Assembly (NCBI GenBank): GCA_004134985.1
Contig: REGQ01000014.1
Coordinates: 1-64,000 of the forward strand
Length of the DNA: 64,000 bases
Origin: Paenibacillaceae bacterium
GTDB lineage: Bacteria; Bacillota; Bacilli; Paenibacillales; Paenibacillaceae
Direction of reading: 5' to 3'
Under the pieces are notes generated by a model. That model was not told the DNA's origin, did no database searches, and saw only the letters and a list, made by a program, of their open reading frames with translations. The first letter of the stretch is position 1. The number at the start of each line of letters is the position of its first letter. This document shows positions 8,304 to 16,536 of this stretch, piece after piece. The translations under genes were made by a program, and so were the position numbers.

Positions 8304-8897
8304 TTGGCGGGGAAAAAGGATTATGTCAATTCGATGGTATCGAACAACCGAGATAAAATTGAGTTTCATATTCAAGAGGTTCTCAAATTAATCGGTGAAA
8401 ATACGGAACGTGAAGGTTTGTTGGAGACGCCAGCGCGCGTAACACGGATGTATGAAGAGATTTTCGCTGGTTATGAAGTCGATCCACGTGAAGTGCTAGG
8501 TGTAACCTTTGACGAACAGCATGAAGAGCTGGTCATCGTAAGAGATATTGATTATTACAGCCAGTGTGAACATCATATGGCTCCTTTCTTTGGCAAAGCG
8601 CACATCGGCTACATTCCGAGCGGCAAAATTGCCGGACTGAGCAAGCTTGCCAGACTTGTCGATGCGATAACACGCCGTCTGCAGGTGCAAGAGCGTATTA
8701 CATCGCAGATTGCAGACATTATGGAAGAGGTGCTGCAGCCTCATGGAGTGATGGTCGTCATTGAAGGCGAGCATCTATGCATGTGTGCGCGGGGAGTCAA
8801 GAAAACAGGCAGCAAAACGATCACTTCCGGCGTTCGCGGTGAATTCCGCACCAATGCTGCGCTGCGTTCGGAGTTTCTTTCGCTCTTGAAGCAGTAA
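8304..8897 (+). CDS. folE: GTP cyclohydrolase I
   Basis: A 197-residue cytoplasmic enzyme converting GTP to 7,8-dihydroneopterin triphosphate, the entry step to tetrahydrofolate and to queuosine. The zinc ligands C88 and H91 (QCEHHMAPF) and C159 (EHLCMCARG) have the same spacing as in characterised family members (3 and 71 residues). The start is TTG 8304, chosen because AGGAGGT (8291-8297) is 6 nt upstream and no ATG fits. The gene ends before a hairpin shared with the convergent SOD fusion. Confidence 0.96.
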   Translation: MAGKKDYVNSMVSNNRDKIEFHIQEVLKLIGENTEREGLLETPARVTRMYEEIFAGYEVDPREVLGVTFDEQHEELVIVRDIDYYSQCEHHMAPFFGKAHIGYIPSGKIAGLSKLARLVDAITRRLQVQERITSQIADIMEEVLQPHGVMVVIEGEHLCMCARGVKKTGSKTITSGVRGEFRTNAALRSEFLSLLKQ

Positions 8898-8920
8898 TGC
8901 AGTTCGTATACAGCAAGTAC

Positions 8921-8953
8921 AAGCCCCGCAATCCGAACAGGAGAGCGGGGCTT
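8921..8953. terminator. Bidirectional terminator hairpin between folE and the SOD fusion
   Basis: A 9-bp GC-rich stem, AAGCCCCGC (8921-8929) with GCGGGGCTT (8945-8953), lies between convergent genes. The U-tract is short on either strand. Confidence 0.6.
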
Positions 8954-8977
8954 TAATGTAGGATTAAAGGATACACA

Positions 8978-10345
8978 TTAGAATGGTTCCCACTGCAATT
9001 GTCTTGCTTCCGCAAACCGCTCATTCACATAAGGCCAATTTACAACATTCCACCAATCCTTGATGTAATCCCCCCGTTTATTCTGATGTTTGAGATAGTA
9101 GGCATGCTCCCACACATCAAGCGGCAATAGTGGAACGACATCCCATTGTGAGAGGTTCTGATGCTTCTCTGCCTGTAAAATCTCCAATCTTCTGCTTCTT
9201 GGGCTCCACACAAGGATGGCCCAGCCGCCTCCTTCGACTTTTTCGGCGGCCTGACTGAACTGTTTCTGGAAGGCATCATAGCTTCCGAAATCCTGTTTGA
9301 TCTGCTCGGCAATCGCCCCTGTCGCAGGCCCGCCGCCTTGCGGAGACATGACGTTCCAGAACAAGGTATGAAGATAATGTCCGGCCCCGTTGAAGGCCAA
9401 CTCCCGTTCCCAATGTTTGACCAAATCGAAATTTCCGGTTTTGCGAGCCTGTCTCAATGCCTCTTCCGCCTTGTTCAAGCCGTCCACATAGCTTTTGTGA
9501 TGGATGTCATGGTGAATGCGCATCGTTTGCTCATCGATGTAAGGCTCCAGGGCATTATAGTCATAGGGCAGGGGCGGCAGGGTGTGACCGCCAATCGGTA
9601 CGGACTGGCGTTCCGAACGGCGATGCTCAGGTAGTTGCTCCGACAGAAGGGAGGAAGCCTGGGTATTAGGCAACGAAGTGTTAGTCCTGGAAGTATTGCC
9701 CGCGGAAATATTGGCGGTAAAACCGTTAGCCATGGAGTTGTTGGTCATGGGAATGTTGGTCATGGAAGCCGTGGAACTATTAGCGGTAAAACCGTTAGCC
9801 ATGGAGTGGTTGGCAATGAAATGATTGCCGTCATTGAATTCAACTCTGGGAGGAGTAGCTGCGCCCGCTGTCGGGTGGGTGTGAAGTGAGTTTAGGACGC
9901 AAAGAAAATACTCTGATTCCCGAATAATGTGCAGAATGACGGTTTGCGCCAGTGGACTGGCGATGACAGCGGCGCTGTGGCGCATCAGCAAATGAAGTTG
10001 GGCGATAAAGCATTGGGACTGCTGCGCTGCCAGATGCAGCAGGCTGTCGACTTGTGCCAGCCCTTGAGGGGGCAGTGCACCTGAATGCGGAATGAGCTGA
10101 TCCATCCATGCAGCAGCGCACTGCTCGGTCTGTTCAAAGATAGGCTCCCACTCTCGCATGAGATTGACATATTGCGGTTCCAGATCAGGCGCGATAGCGC
10201 GGATAACTTCGGTGTGTTCCTTCTCTTGCATTTTCCAAAATCGAATTTCCTCCAGCCATCTGAGCGGCATATTGCTGCCATAAACAAGTAACACGGACAG
10301 ATACCTCCCCTTGAGCTGCATCTCCTCTTCTGTATAGTTATTCAT
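8978..10345 (-). CDS. DUF2935 ferritin-like domain fused to Fe/Mn superoxide dismutase
   Basis: A two-domain protein of about 455 residues. The N-terminal 150 residues are helical with EEIRFWKMQEKEHTEVI and further Glu/His-rich helices, resembling the DUF2935 four-helix family often found near spore-coat genes. A linker of about 90 residues rich in Asn, Ser, Thr, Ala and Met follows, with repeats such as MANGFTAN. The C-terminal 200 residues are a complete SOD with ligand contexts MRIHHDIHH, GHYLHTLFW and [12 protein letters not shown] start at ATG 10345; the frame is open to 10546 but neither start has a clear ribosome site. SodF-type proteins with N-terminal extensions are known in Bacillus. 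Metal use and location are not deducible. Confidence 0.85.
   Translation of the reverse strand: MNNYTEEEMQLKGRYLSVLLVYGSNMPLRWLEEIRFWKMQEKEHTEVIRAIAPDLEPQYVNLMREWEPIFEQTEQCAAAWMDQLIPHSGALPPQGLAQVDSLLHLAAQQSQCFIAQLHLLMRHSAAVIASPLAQTVILHIIRESEYFLCVLNSLHTHPTAGAATPPRVEFNDGNHFIANHSMANGFTANSSTASMTNIPMTNNSMANGFTANISAGNTSRTNTSLPNTQASSLLSEQLPEHRRSERQSVPIGGHTLPPLPYDYNALEPYIDEQTMRIHHDIHHKSYVDGLNKAEEALRQARKTGNFDLVKHWERELAFNGAGHYLHTLFWNVMSPQGGGPATGAIAEQIKQDFGSYDAFQKQFSQAAEKVEGGGWAILVWSPRSRRLEILQAEKHQNLSQWDVVPLLPLDVWEHAYYLKHQNKRGDYIKDWWNVVNWPYVNERFAEARQLQWEPF
9711..9813 (-). repeat. In-gene direct repeat encoding the SOD-fusion linker
   Basis: Two near-identical 34-bp copies at 9711-9744 and 9780-9813 (69 bp, or 23 codons, apart) encode the MANGFTAN-type linker. 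Shorter degenerate copies fill the space between. The 3-nt phase is kept, so the linker can grow or shrink without a frameshift. Confidence 0.8.
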
Positions 10346-10689
10346 GCCAATGGTTGGTTTATGTCCATTACGGTTGGATGATAGACGATCCGCTATTTCA
10401 CTCAAAACACGATGAAAGTAACTTTGGCGGCCAACAGAGGCGTTATTTATGGAAAAATGGTGTTTATAGGGGCCCAAAACCAAAAGCAGATCTCGACGAA
10501 ACGCGGGTGTGCTGCTTCTGGCTCGCAGGGTGCTTCCAATCACCATTCAAAGCGGCATTTGTTATCTCTATTTTCAAAAGGTTGAAATCCGGCTTTAAAA
10601 AGCGACGACCACTTCGTTTTTTCAGCATCCCTGCAACCTTCCGCCCCTTTCTCGCAGGAGACAGCACTTATTTTTAGGTGAATCCCAAA

Positions 10690-10814
10690 ATTGTTGTATT
10701 TCTTACAACAATGTAGGCCAATTATTGCTATTTTGTAAAAAATGTTGTACAAAGTACAACAATTCCAGGAAAATGACGGATTATGAGCTGAATTCTTGCA
10801 GAAAATACAACAAT
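10690..10814. repeat. 51-bp-period hairpin repeat, TTGTTGTA family, locus 1
   Basis: Three units whose TACAACAA half-site begins at 10704, 10755 and 10806, exactly 51 bp apart. Units 1 and 2 are palindromes with 8-9 bp arms (TTGTTGTA/TACAACAA). Unit 3 keeps only the right arm. The same family occurs at 56888-57010. The region from 10346 to 11146 otherwise holds only the array at 10940-11058 and no gene I can support. Confidence 0.85.
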
Positions 10815-10939
10815 TTTAGGGGCGCAACTCACGCTTCTTCGAAGGGTCTGGGAATGGAACGAAGTATTCCTGGCTAAGTATGATTGTTCCTTTAGTTTTG
10901 CCGTGCCCAGTTAGGATTTGAGCGTTGGTGTGAGCAGGG

Positions 10940-11058
10940 GCAAACATAGCGAGCTAAGCATAGCAACAAGCACAGCAAGCCAAGCATAGTAAGCAAGCAC
11001 AGCAAGCCAAGCATAGCAACAAGCATAGCAACAAGCATAGCAGGCATAGCAGCCAAGC
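10940..11058. repeat. Degenerate tandem repeat AGCATAGCAACAAGC
   Basis: About 120 bp made of variants of AAGCATAGCAACAAGC and AAGCACAGCAAGCC in head-to-tail order. The frames on the minus strand stay open and encode Leu/Ala/Cys-rich peptide, but there is no ribosome site or plausible gene. The AGCATAGC core is shared with repeats at 26828, 39447 and 30565. Confidence 0.7.
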
Positions 11059-11146
11059 ATACCCTTGACCACGCTGCCGTTCGAAGCGCACCCAATATCA
11101 TGCGCATGCGAGCAAGGTCTCGTGTTTGATGGGCTTGCGCCCAAGC

Positions 11147-12385
11147 TTATTGCGCTGGCTGGGACGGAGGGACATCTGCTGCCGCGATCACTGTGTCGGT
11201 TGAAGAACGCGAGATGTGAGGTGGCGAATCCGGGCTCGTCACAGATGCCAAATCCGGGACTGCGCCGAGTGGCGAGTCTGATTCCGTCACGAATGACAAA
11301 TCCGTGACCGCTTCAGCTGCTGGATCTGGGACACTGTGTGCCACCGTAGTTGCAACAGCGGTATCTACTTCATGCACCTGGCTTAAAAATACGGCAGCCC
11401 GCTGAATATATTCGCGAGGATGCAGGCGGAACAGCATCTCATGATGCCCGCCTTCCACAATCCACGTGCGGGACAGCGGGTTGGACTGCTGTGCAGCGAT
11501 TTGCTCAGCCATCACAACAGGCGCTTTGTTATCTTCGGTGCCGTGAATCATATAGATTGGAATCGAATAGGTGGTCTGCTTAACAAGCTCTGCCGGAATA
11601 TCATTTATTGCTGTGCCAGTCCAAAGTCCCAGCATCGTTTGAATTAATGGCTGCGATGGAAAACGCGGCAAGTTAACAAGTTGGGTGACATTATTAAACA
11701 GGGTATCCGAATCCGTCAGAAACATGCTGTCGAGAATCATGGCGTCGATGGCATCGGTCTGCAGCGCCGCTTGCAATGCAGTGCCTGCGCCCATTGAAAA
11801 GCCCCAGATGACGACTTCCTCCGCGCCTTCGGCTTTCACGTAGTTGACGGCGGCCAGCAATTGCTGGGATTCCTCACGTCCGCCGGTTGCCGGCGACTTG
11901 TCAGCCGAGGCAGCATATCCGTAGTCAAACATCAACACATTATATTTCAGCCCATGGAGCAGTTCGGCCAGTTCGTACATCGGCACCCAGGTTTCCTCTC
12001 GGTTGGCGCCATACCCATGACTGAAAACGATCGTTCTCTCAGAAGGGGAGGCGGAAGGGATATACCAGCCATGCACGGTTGTTCGGCCGCTCTCGCTTGG
12101 GAAGGCGACGTCATGGTAAGCCAAATTTTTGGCCAGGGAAGGGTTGGAACCAAGCGGAGCTACATAAGGATAAGCAAGCTGCCAGGCGATAAAGCCATGG
12201 AAAGCAAGCACCGCCAGTATGGAAAGTGCGACCAGAGACGATAGAATGGCTGCTGCCACATGCCTGCGTCGAACGTGTATTCCAGCAGTGCGCGGGTACA
12301 ATTCGGAATTGGCAGTGAGACCAGGGTGGACGTTGTGGGAAAAGGCATCTTCCAAGGGTGTTGGTGCCAGCATCGAGGTGTTCAT
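11147..12385 (-). CDS. Membrane-anchored alpha/beta hydrolase
   Basis: A 412-residue serine hydrolase. One membrane segment (about residues 44-70) puts the catalytic domain outside the cell if oriented as usual. The oxyanion region reads VFSHGYGANRE, the nucleophile is Ser197 in GFSMG, the acid is Asp in HGTEDNKAP and the base is His in EGGHHEM. It resembles the YqkD/Bem46-like family of unknown substrate. The last 60-70 residues are a low-complexity Pro/Ser/Asp/Val tail with repeats (VPDLASVTSPDSPP) that the fold does not need. GGGAGGG lies 5-6 nt before the ATG. It is divergent from the IclR gene. Confidence 0.88.
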   Translation of the reverse strand: MNTSMLAPTPLEDAFSHNVHPGLTANSELYPRTAGIHVRRRHVAAAILSSLVALSILAVLAFHGFIAWQLAYPYVAPLGSNPSLAKNLAYHDVAFPSESGRTTVHGWYIPSASPSERTIVFSHGYGANREETWVPMYELAELLHGLKYNVLMFDYGYAASADKSPATGGREESQQLLAAVNYVKAEGAEEVVIWGFSMGAGTALQAALQTDAIDAMILDSMFLTDSDTLFNNVTQLVNLPRFPSQPLIQTMLGLWTGTAINDIPAELVKQTTYSIPIYMIHGTEDNKAPVVMAEQIAAQQSNPLSRTWIVEGGHHEMLFRLHPREYIQRAAVFLSQVHEVDTAVATTVAHSVPDPAAEAVTDLSFVTESDSPLGAVPDLASVTSPDSPPHISRSSTDTVIAAADVPPSQPAQ

Positions 12386-12525
12386 TGCATTCCCTCCCCG
12401 GAACAGAAGTATGAAAGCGGTTTAATTAGTAGTAATATCATCGTATGCCTTTAGGCCTAGGGTTGTCAATTGCTGCCGATGTATTGTAAAACACCTGTAA
12501 TATGAATGTAAAAAAACAGATGGTC

Positions 12526-12554
12526 TTTACGCTCTGCAACTGATCGGTTATACT
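12526..12554 (+). promoter_or_regulatory. Promoter of the IclR-family gene
   Basis: TTTACG (12526-12531) and TATACT (12549-12554) are spaced by 17 bp. The same two hexamers, 18 bp apart, form the likely acnA promoter at 16469-16498. Confidence 0.6.
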
Positions 12555-12566
12555 AGGTGTAATTGA

Positions 12567-12583
12567 GTTTCGTTCTATGAAAC
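12567..12583. promoter_or_regulatory. Candidate IclR operator GTTTC-N7-GAAAC
   Basis: An inverted repeat 12 bp downstream of the -10 and just before the ribosome site of the IclR gene, as expected for autorepression. The same palindrome with the same 7-bp spacer occurs upstream of acnA at 16426-16442. Confidence 0.5.
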
Positions 12584-12592
12584 AGGGGGGTG

Positions 12593-13342
12593 ATGGCCTT
12601 GGAGGAAAACAAATCAACTGTGCGGGCGGTTGAACGCGCGCTGGACATACTGCTTTGTTTTACTGAAGGCTCGGACTTGCCGATGACCGAAATCGCCGAG
12701 CGCGTCAAGCTTCACAAGAGCACAGTGCATCGTATGCTGGCAACCCTGGAAGAGAAAGGCTTTGTCGTCAGAGACCGCTTCACTGACCGCTACAGGCTCG
12801 GGATGCGGATTTGGGAGCTGTCGTCCCATCTGTCCCATGCGGACGATCCAGCGGCAGCGTGCCTGCCTGAGATGGAGCGCCTGCGGGACGTGCTGGGCGA
12901 GACGATCAGCCTCTATGTGCGAGACGGGAATGAGCGGATACGGATACAGGCAGTCCAGAGCAACCAGCCGATTCGCAGAGTCGCGCCGGTCGGCGCCAGA
13001 TTGCCTCTCTATGTAGGGGCATCGAGCAAAGTGCTGATTGCCTATGCGGACGAAACGGAACGGGAACTTATCATGAAGGATGCAACGTGGCCGGCAGCGC
13101 TCGATCTTGCGGCTCTCCGTAGCCAGATGGACGAGATAAGGGAGGCTGGCTATGCGACGAGCATTGAGGAGCGCGAGGCAGGAGCAGCGGCAGTGGCGGC
13201 GCCGATCTTCAATCTGTCGGGCCAGCTTGTCGCAGCGCTTTCGGTATCCGGACCGGCAAGCAGGCTGACCAGCGAGGAAATGAAGCGGCATGCCGGGGCG
13301 ATTATGGCGTCCGCGCGCCTGATGGGCACCGTCTTGAAATAA
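12593..13342 (+). CDS. IclR family transcriptional regulator
   Basis: A cytoplasmic DNA-binding protein of about 249 residues. An N-terminal winged helix-turn-helix (ERALDILLCF...MTEIAERVKLHKSTVHRMLATLEEKGFV) is followed by a GAF-like effector domain (about residues 75-245) with the typical ARLPLYVGASSKVLIAY and EREAGAAAVAAPIF segments. Starts at GTG 12590, ATG 12593 and TTG 12599 all follow the run AGGGGGG, and I cannot choose firmly. The ligand is unknown. It is convergent with acnA and shares an operator-like palindrome with it, so acnA may be a target (inference). Confidence 0.92.
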   Translation: MALEENKSTVRAVERALDILLCFTEGSDLPMTEIAERVKLHKSTVHRMLATLEEKGFVVRDRFTDRYRLGMRIWELSSHLSHADDPAAACLPEMERLRDVLGETISLYVRDGNERIRIQAVQSNQPIRRVAPVGARLPLYVGASSKVLIAYADETERELIMKDATWPAALDLAALRSQMDEIREAGYATSIEEREAGAAAVAAPIFNLSGQLVAALSVSGPASRLTSEEMKRHAGAIMASARLMGTVLK

Positions 13343-13519
13343 GCGGGTGGCAAATGGCCAACGCGGGTACGCTAACTGCTGCCGGGCAACTGGGCGGTGA
13401 GTGCTGGAGCAATAATAAATCGGAACAGCCCGAAGCGGGAACAATCATCCGCTGTCGGGCTGTTTGTGCTGTCAGGGCAATGACGTGAAGGAGTGAATTG
13501 GGCAAACGGATAACAACAG

Positions 13520-13576
13520 TTGCCTGCATAGCTATTTTAAAGTATAATCAAAATTACGATAATGATATTCATTATC
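13520..13576 (+). promoter_or_regulatory. Orphan promoter overlapped by a Fur box
   Basis: TTGCCT (13520-13525) and TATAAT (13543-13548) are 17 bp apart, predicting a start near 13555. GATAATGATATTCATTATC at 13558-13576 differs from the classical 19-bp Fur box at one central position and would cover the transcription start. No coding gene follows on either strand: upstream is the end of the IclR gene and downstream the end of acnA in the opposite direction. A transcript from here would run antisense into the acnA 3' end. Confidence 0.65.
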
Positions 13577-13590
13577 AAACCTTATGTGTT

Positions 13591-13642
13591 AAAAAAGAGG
13601 CCCCGCAGCCGGGTGCTTAAACCACAGCCGCTGGAGACCTCC
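13591..13642 (-). terminator. Intrinsic terminator of acnA
   Basis: On the minus strand a GC-rich imperfect stem with outer arms GAGG/CCTC is followed by six T residues (13596-13591), starting 15 bp after the acnA stop codon. Confidence 0.75.
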
Positions 13643-13656
13643 ATACATAGTCAAGA

Positions 13657-16368
13657 TTACATTTTGGAAATCATTTCACGAAGTACAGTTTGCAGAATAC
13701 CGCCATTACGGTAGTAATCAACATCAACCATCGAGTCAAGTCTTGCGATTGCCGTAAATTCGAAAGATGTACCATCTTCGCGTGTTGCGGTAACCGTTAT
13801 TTTCTCACCTGGTTTAACATCGTTGGACAGACCAGTAATATCGATCGTTTCGGTGCCGTTCAGACCGAGTGAAGACCAGCCATGGCCTTCCTGGAATTGC
13901 AATGGCAGCACGCCCATGCCGACCAGGTTGGAACGGTGAATCCGCTCGAAGCTTTCAGCAAGCACGGCTTTCACGCCGAGCAGGAAAGTACCTTTGGCTG
14001 CCCAGTCACGCGAGCTGCCTGTACCATACTCTTTGCCTGCGATAACGATCAGGTTGGTGTTTTGATCTTGGTATTTCATGCATGCATCATAGATGGACAT
14101 GACTTCATCCGTCGGCAAGTATTTCGTAACGCCGCCTTCAGTGCCAGGAGCCACTTGGTTGCGAATCCGGATATTCGCGAACGTTCCTCTCATCATCACT
14201 TCGTGATGGCCGCGGCGCGAACCGTAGGAGTTGAAATCCTTGCGCTCGACATTATGCTTCAGCAGATATTCGCCTGCCGGACTGTCCGCTTTAATGTTGC
14301 CCGCTGGCGAGATGTGGTCGGTCGTGACGGAATCGCCAAGCAGTGCCATAACTTTAGCACCTTTAATATTAGCGATATCATCAAGCTCGCTTCCCAGGTT
14401 AGTAAAGAACGGCGGGTTGGCGATGTAGGTCGAACGGTCGTCCCATTCATACAGCTCACCTTTTGGAACCGGAATAGCATTCCAACGCTCGTTTTGCGTG
14501 AAGACATTTTCATATTTATCACGGAACATCTGCGGTGTGATCGCAGCGCTCGCAGCATCGGCAATTTCCTGTGAAGAAGGCCAGATATCCTTCAAATAAA
14601 CAGGCTGATTGCTGTTGTCATAGCCGATTGGGTCATTCGCAAGGTCGATGTCCACTGTGCCAGCCAGCGCATAGGCAACTACGAGTGGCGGCGATGCGAG
14701 ATAGTTGGCTTTAACCTGCGCATGAACACGTCCTTCAAAGTTCCGGTTACCGGACAATACAGCTGCTACCGTCATGTCATTGTCGGCGATTGCCTGACTG
14801 ACTTCATCCGGAAGCGGACCGGAGTTTCCGATACAAGTGGCGCAGCCATAACCTGCAACGTGGAAACCAAGCGCTTCAAGCGGCTCAAGCAGATTGGCTT
14901 TTTTCAAATATTCCGTTACAACAAGCGAACCTGGTGTAAGAGAAGATTTCACATAAGCCGGTTTGACCAATCCACGCTCAACGGCTTTTTTCGCTACAAG
15001 GCCTGCACCGAGCATTACCGAAGGGTTGGAAGTGTTCGTACAGCTTGTGATAGCGGCGATAACAACTGCGCCGGTTTTCATTTTGGTTACAGCGCCGTCA
15101 CGGTGTTTGACTTCTACGGCTTGATCGATTTTGCTGTCGCTCAGACCATAGCCGCCTTTGTCGATCGGCGTGCGGATGATGTCATTGAAAGCTTGCTTCA
15201 TGTTCGTCAGTTCAATCCGGTCTTGCGGACGTTTTGGTCCGGCAAGGCTCGGTACGATGGATGACAAATCAAGCTCGATGGTTTCCGAGAAAGCCGGGTC
15301 TGGCGTATCGTCTGTACGGAACATGTCTTGTGCTTTGTAGTAAGCTTCGACCAGTTCGATCTGCTCCTGTGTACGGCCAGTTTGTCTCAAGAAATCAAGT
15401 GTAATTGCATCGACCGGGAAGAATCCGACAGTCGCCCCGTATTCAGGTGCCATGTTGGCAACCGTCGCACGGTCAGGAAGACTGATGTTGGACAATCCTG
15501 GACCATAGAACTCCACGAATTTCCCTACGACGCCTTTTTTACGAAGAATCTGAGTAACCGTAAGCGCCAAGTCAGTCGCTGTTGCTCCCTCAGCAAGTCT
15601 GCCTGTCAGCTTGAATCCGATAACATCCGGTGTTACAAAGTATAGCGGTTGACCCAGCATCCCTGCTTCTGCCTCGATGCCGCCAACACCCCAGCCTACA
15701 ACGCCAAGACCATTGATCATTGTTGTATGGGAGTCAGTACCCACGAGCGAATCCGGGAATACCAGTGTTTCCCCGTCAATTACTTTGGTAGCGGCAACAG
15801 ATGCCAGATACTCCAGATTAACCTGGTGAACAATTCCTGTAGCTGGCGGAACAGCGCGGAAATTGTCGAATGCTGTTTGTGCCCAGCGCAGGAAGCGGTA
15901 ACGTTCCTCATTGCGCTCAAATTCAATTGTTTCATTGTATTCAAGTGCTTCTGAAGTACCGAATGCATCAACCATAACCGAGTGGTCAATGACAAGGTCA
16001 ACAGGAACGAGCGGGTTGATTTTTTTAGGATCTCCACCGGCTTTTTTCACTGTATCGCGCATAGCTGCCAGATCGACAACAACCGGAACACCGGTGAAGT
16101 CCTGCAATACGATACGTGCTGGAATGAACGGGATTTCCTTGTCTTCGCGGCCATCCGCCCAGGTAGTCAATTGTTTCACATGCTCAGGTGTAATCGAACG
16201 GCCGTCAAATTGACGAACGGCTGCTTCGAGCAGAACTTTGATGGAAAAAGGCAGTTTCGAAATATTTCCGAGACCCTGCTCTTCCAGTCCCTGCAGTCGG
16301 TAGTAAGTGTAGGACTTGCCGCCTGCATCGAGCGATGTGCGAACGGAGTAATGATTTTGTGTAGCCAT
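13657..16368 (-). CDS. acnA: Aconitate hydratase A
   Basis: A 903-residue [4Fe-4S] enzyme interconverting citrate and isocitrate in the TCA cycle. In Gram-positives the apo-form can bind iron-responsive RNA elements (family knowledge). Cluster ligands are C443 (TSCTNTSNP) and C509 and C512 (GCATCIGN), and the length matches AcnA/CitB. The start is clear: GGAGGAG lies 7 nt before ATG 16368. Upstream are TTTACG-18-TATACT and the palindrome GTTTC-N7-GAAAC. Downstream, before its terminator, lies a Fur-box promoter directed against the gene. Confidence 0.97.
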   Translation of the reverse strand: MATQNHYSVRTSLDAGGKSYTYYRLQGLEEQGLGNISKLPFSIKVLLEAAVRQFDGRSITPEHVKQLTTWADGREDKEIPFIPARIVLQDFTGVPVVVDLAAMRDTVKKAGGDPKKINPLVPVDLVIDHSVMVDAFGTSEALEYNETIEFERNEERYRFLRWAQTAFDNFRAVPPATGIVHQVNLEYLASVAATKVIDGETLVFPDSLVGTDSHTTMINGLGVVGWGVGGIEAEAGMLGQPLYFVTPDVIGFKLTGRLAEGATATDLALTVTQILRKKGVVGKFVEFYGPGLSNISLPDRATVANMAPEYGATVGFFPVDAITLDFLRQTGRTQEQIELVEAYYKAQDMFRTDDTPDPAFSETIELDLSSIVPSLAGPKRPQDRIELTNMKQAFNDIIRTPIDKGGYGLSDSKIDQAVEVKHRDGAVTKMKTGAVVIAAITSCTNTSNPSVMLGAGLVAKKAVERGLVKPAYVKSSLTPGSLVVTEYLKKANLLEPLEALGFHVAGYGCATCIGNSGPLPDEVSQAIADNDMTVAAVLSGNRNFEGRVHAQVKANYLASPPLVVAYALAGTVDIDLANDPIGYDNSNQPVYLKDIWPSSQEIADAASAAITPQMFRDKYENVFTQNERWNAIPVPKGELYEWDDRSTYIANPPFFTNLGSELDDIANIKGAKVMALLGDSVTTDHISPAGNIKADSPAGEYLLKHNVERKDFNSYGSRRGHHEVMMRGTFANIRIRNQVAPGTEGGVTKYLPTDEVMSIYDACMKYQDQNTNLIVIAGKEYGTGSSRDWAAKGTFLLGVKAVLAESFERIHRSNLVGMGVLPLQFQEGHGWSSLGLNGTETIDITGLSNDVKPGEKITVTATREDGTSFEFTAIARLDSMVDVDYYRNGGILQTVLREMISKM

Positions 16369-16425
16369 TGTAACTCCTCCTTGTCGCTTTTTATCTTATT
16401 TGTTTAGGCGATTTAATTAAACTAA

Positions 16426-16498
16426 GTTTCATGTGATGAAACACAATTTCAAAATCGCTGATACTCTTAGTATAGCGTTATTTTGGTACTTGCGTAAA
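16426..16498 (-). promoter_or_regulatory. acnA promoter and operator-like palindrome
   Basis: On the minus strand TTTACG (16498-16493) and TATACT (16474-16469) form the promoter. Downstream of it lies the palindrome at 16426-16442, GTTTC-ATCACAT-GAAAC, within the predicted leader. Both hexamers and the palindrome match those of the nearby IclR gene. The CcpC dyad described for Bacillus citB was not searched for exhaustively. Confidence 0.5.
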
Positions 16499-16536
16499 GA
16501 GGGATTTCATCATGAGATTGAGATTGCGCTCATATA

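Noticed and set aside
13657-16368. Many long plus-strand frames inside acnA (up to 230 codons).
   Set aside because: They lie antisense to a complete, well-conserved aconitase with clear start and terminator, and show no recognisable protein features.
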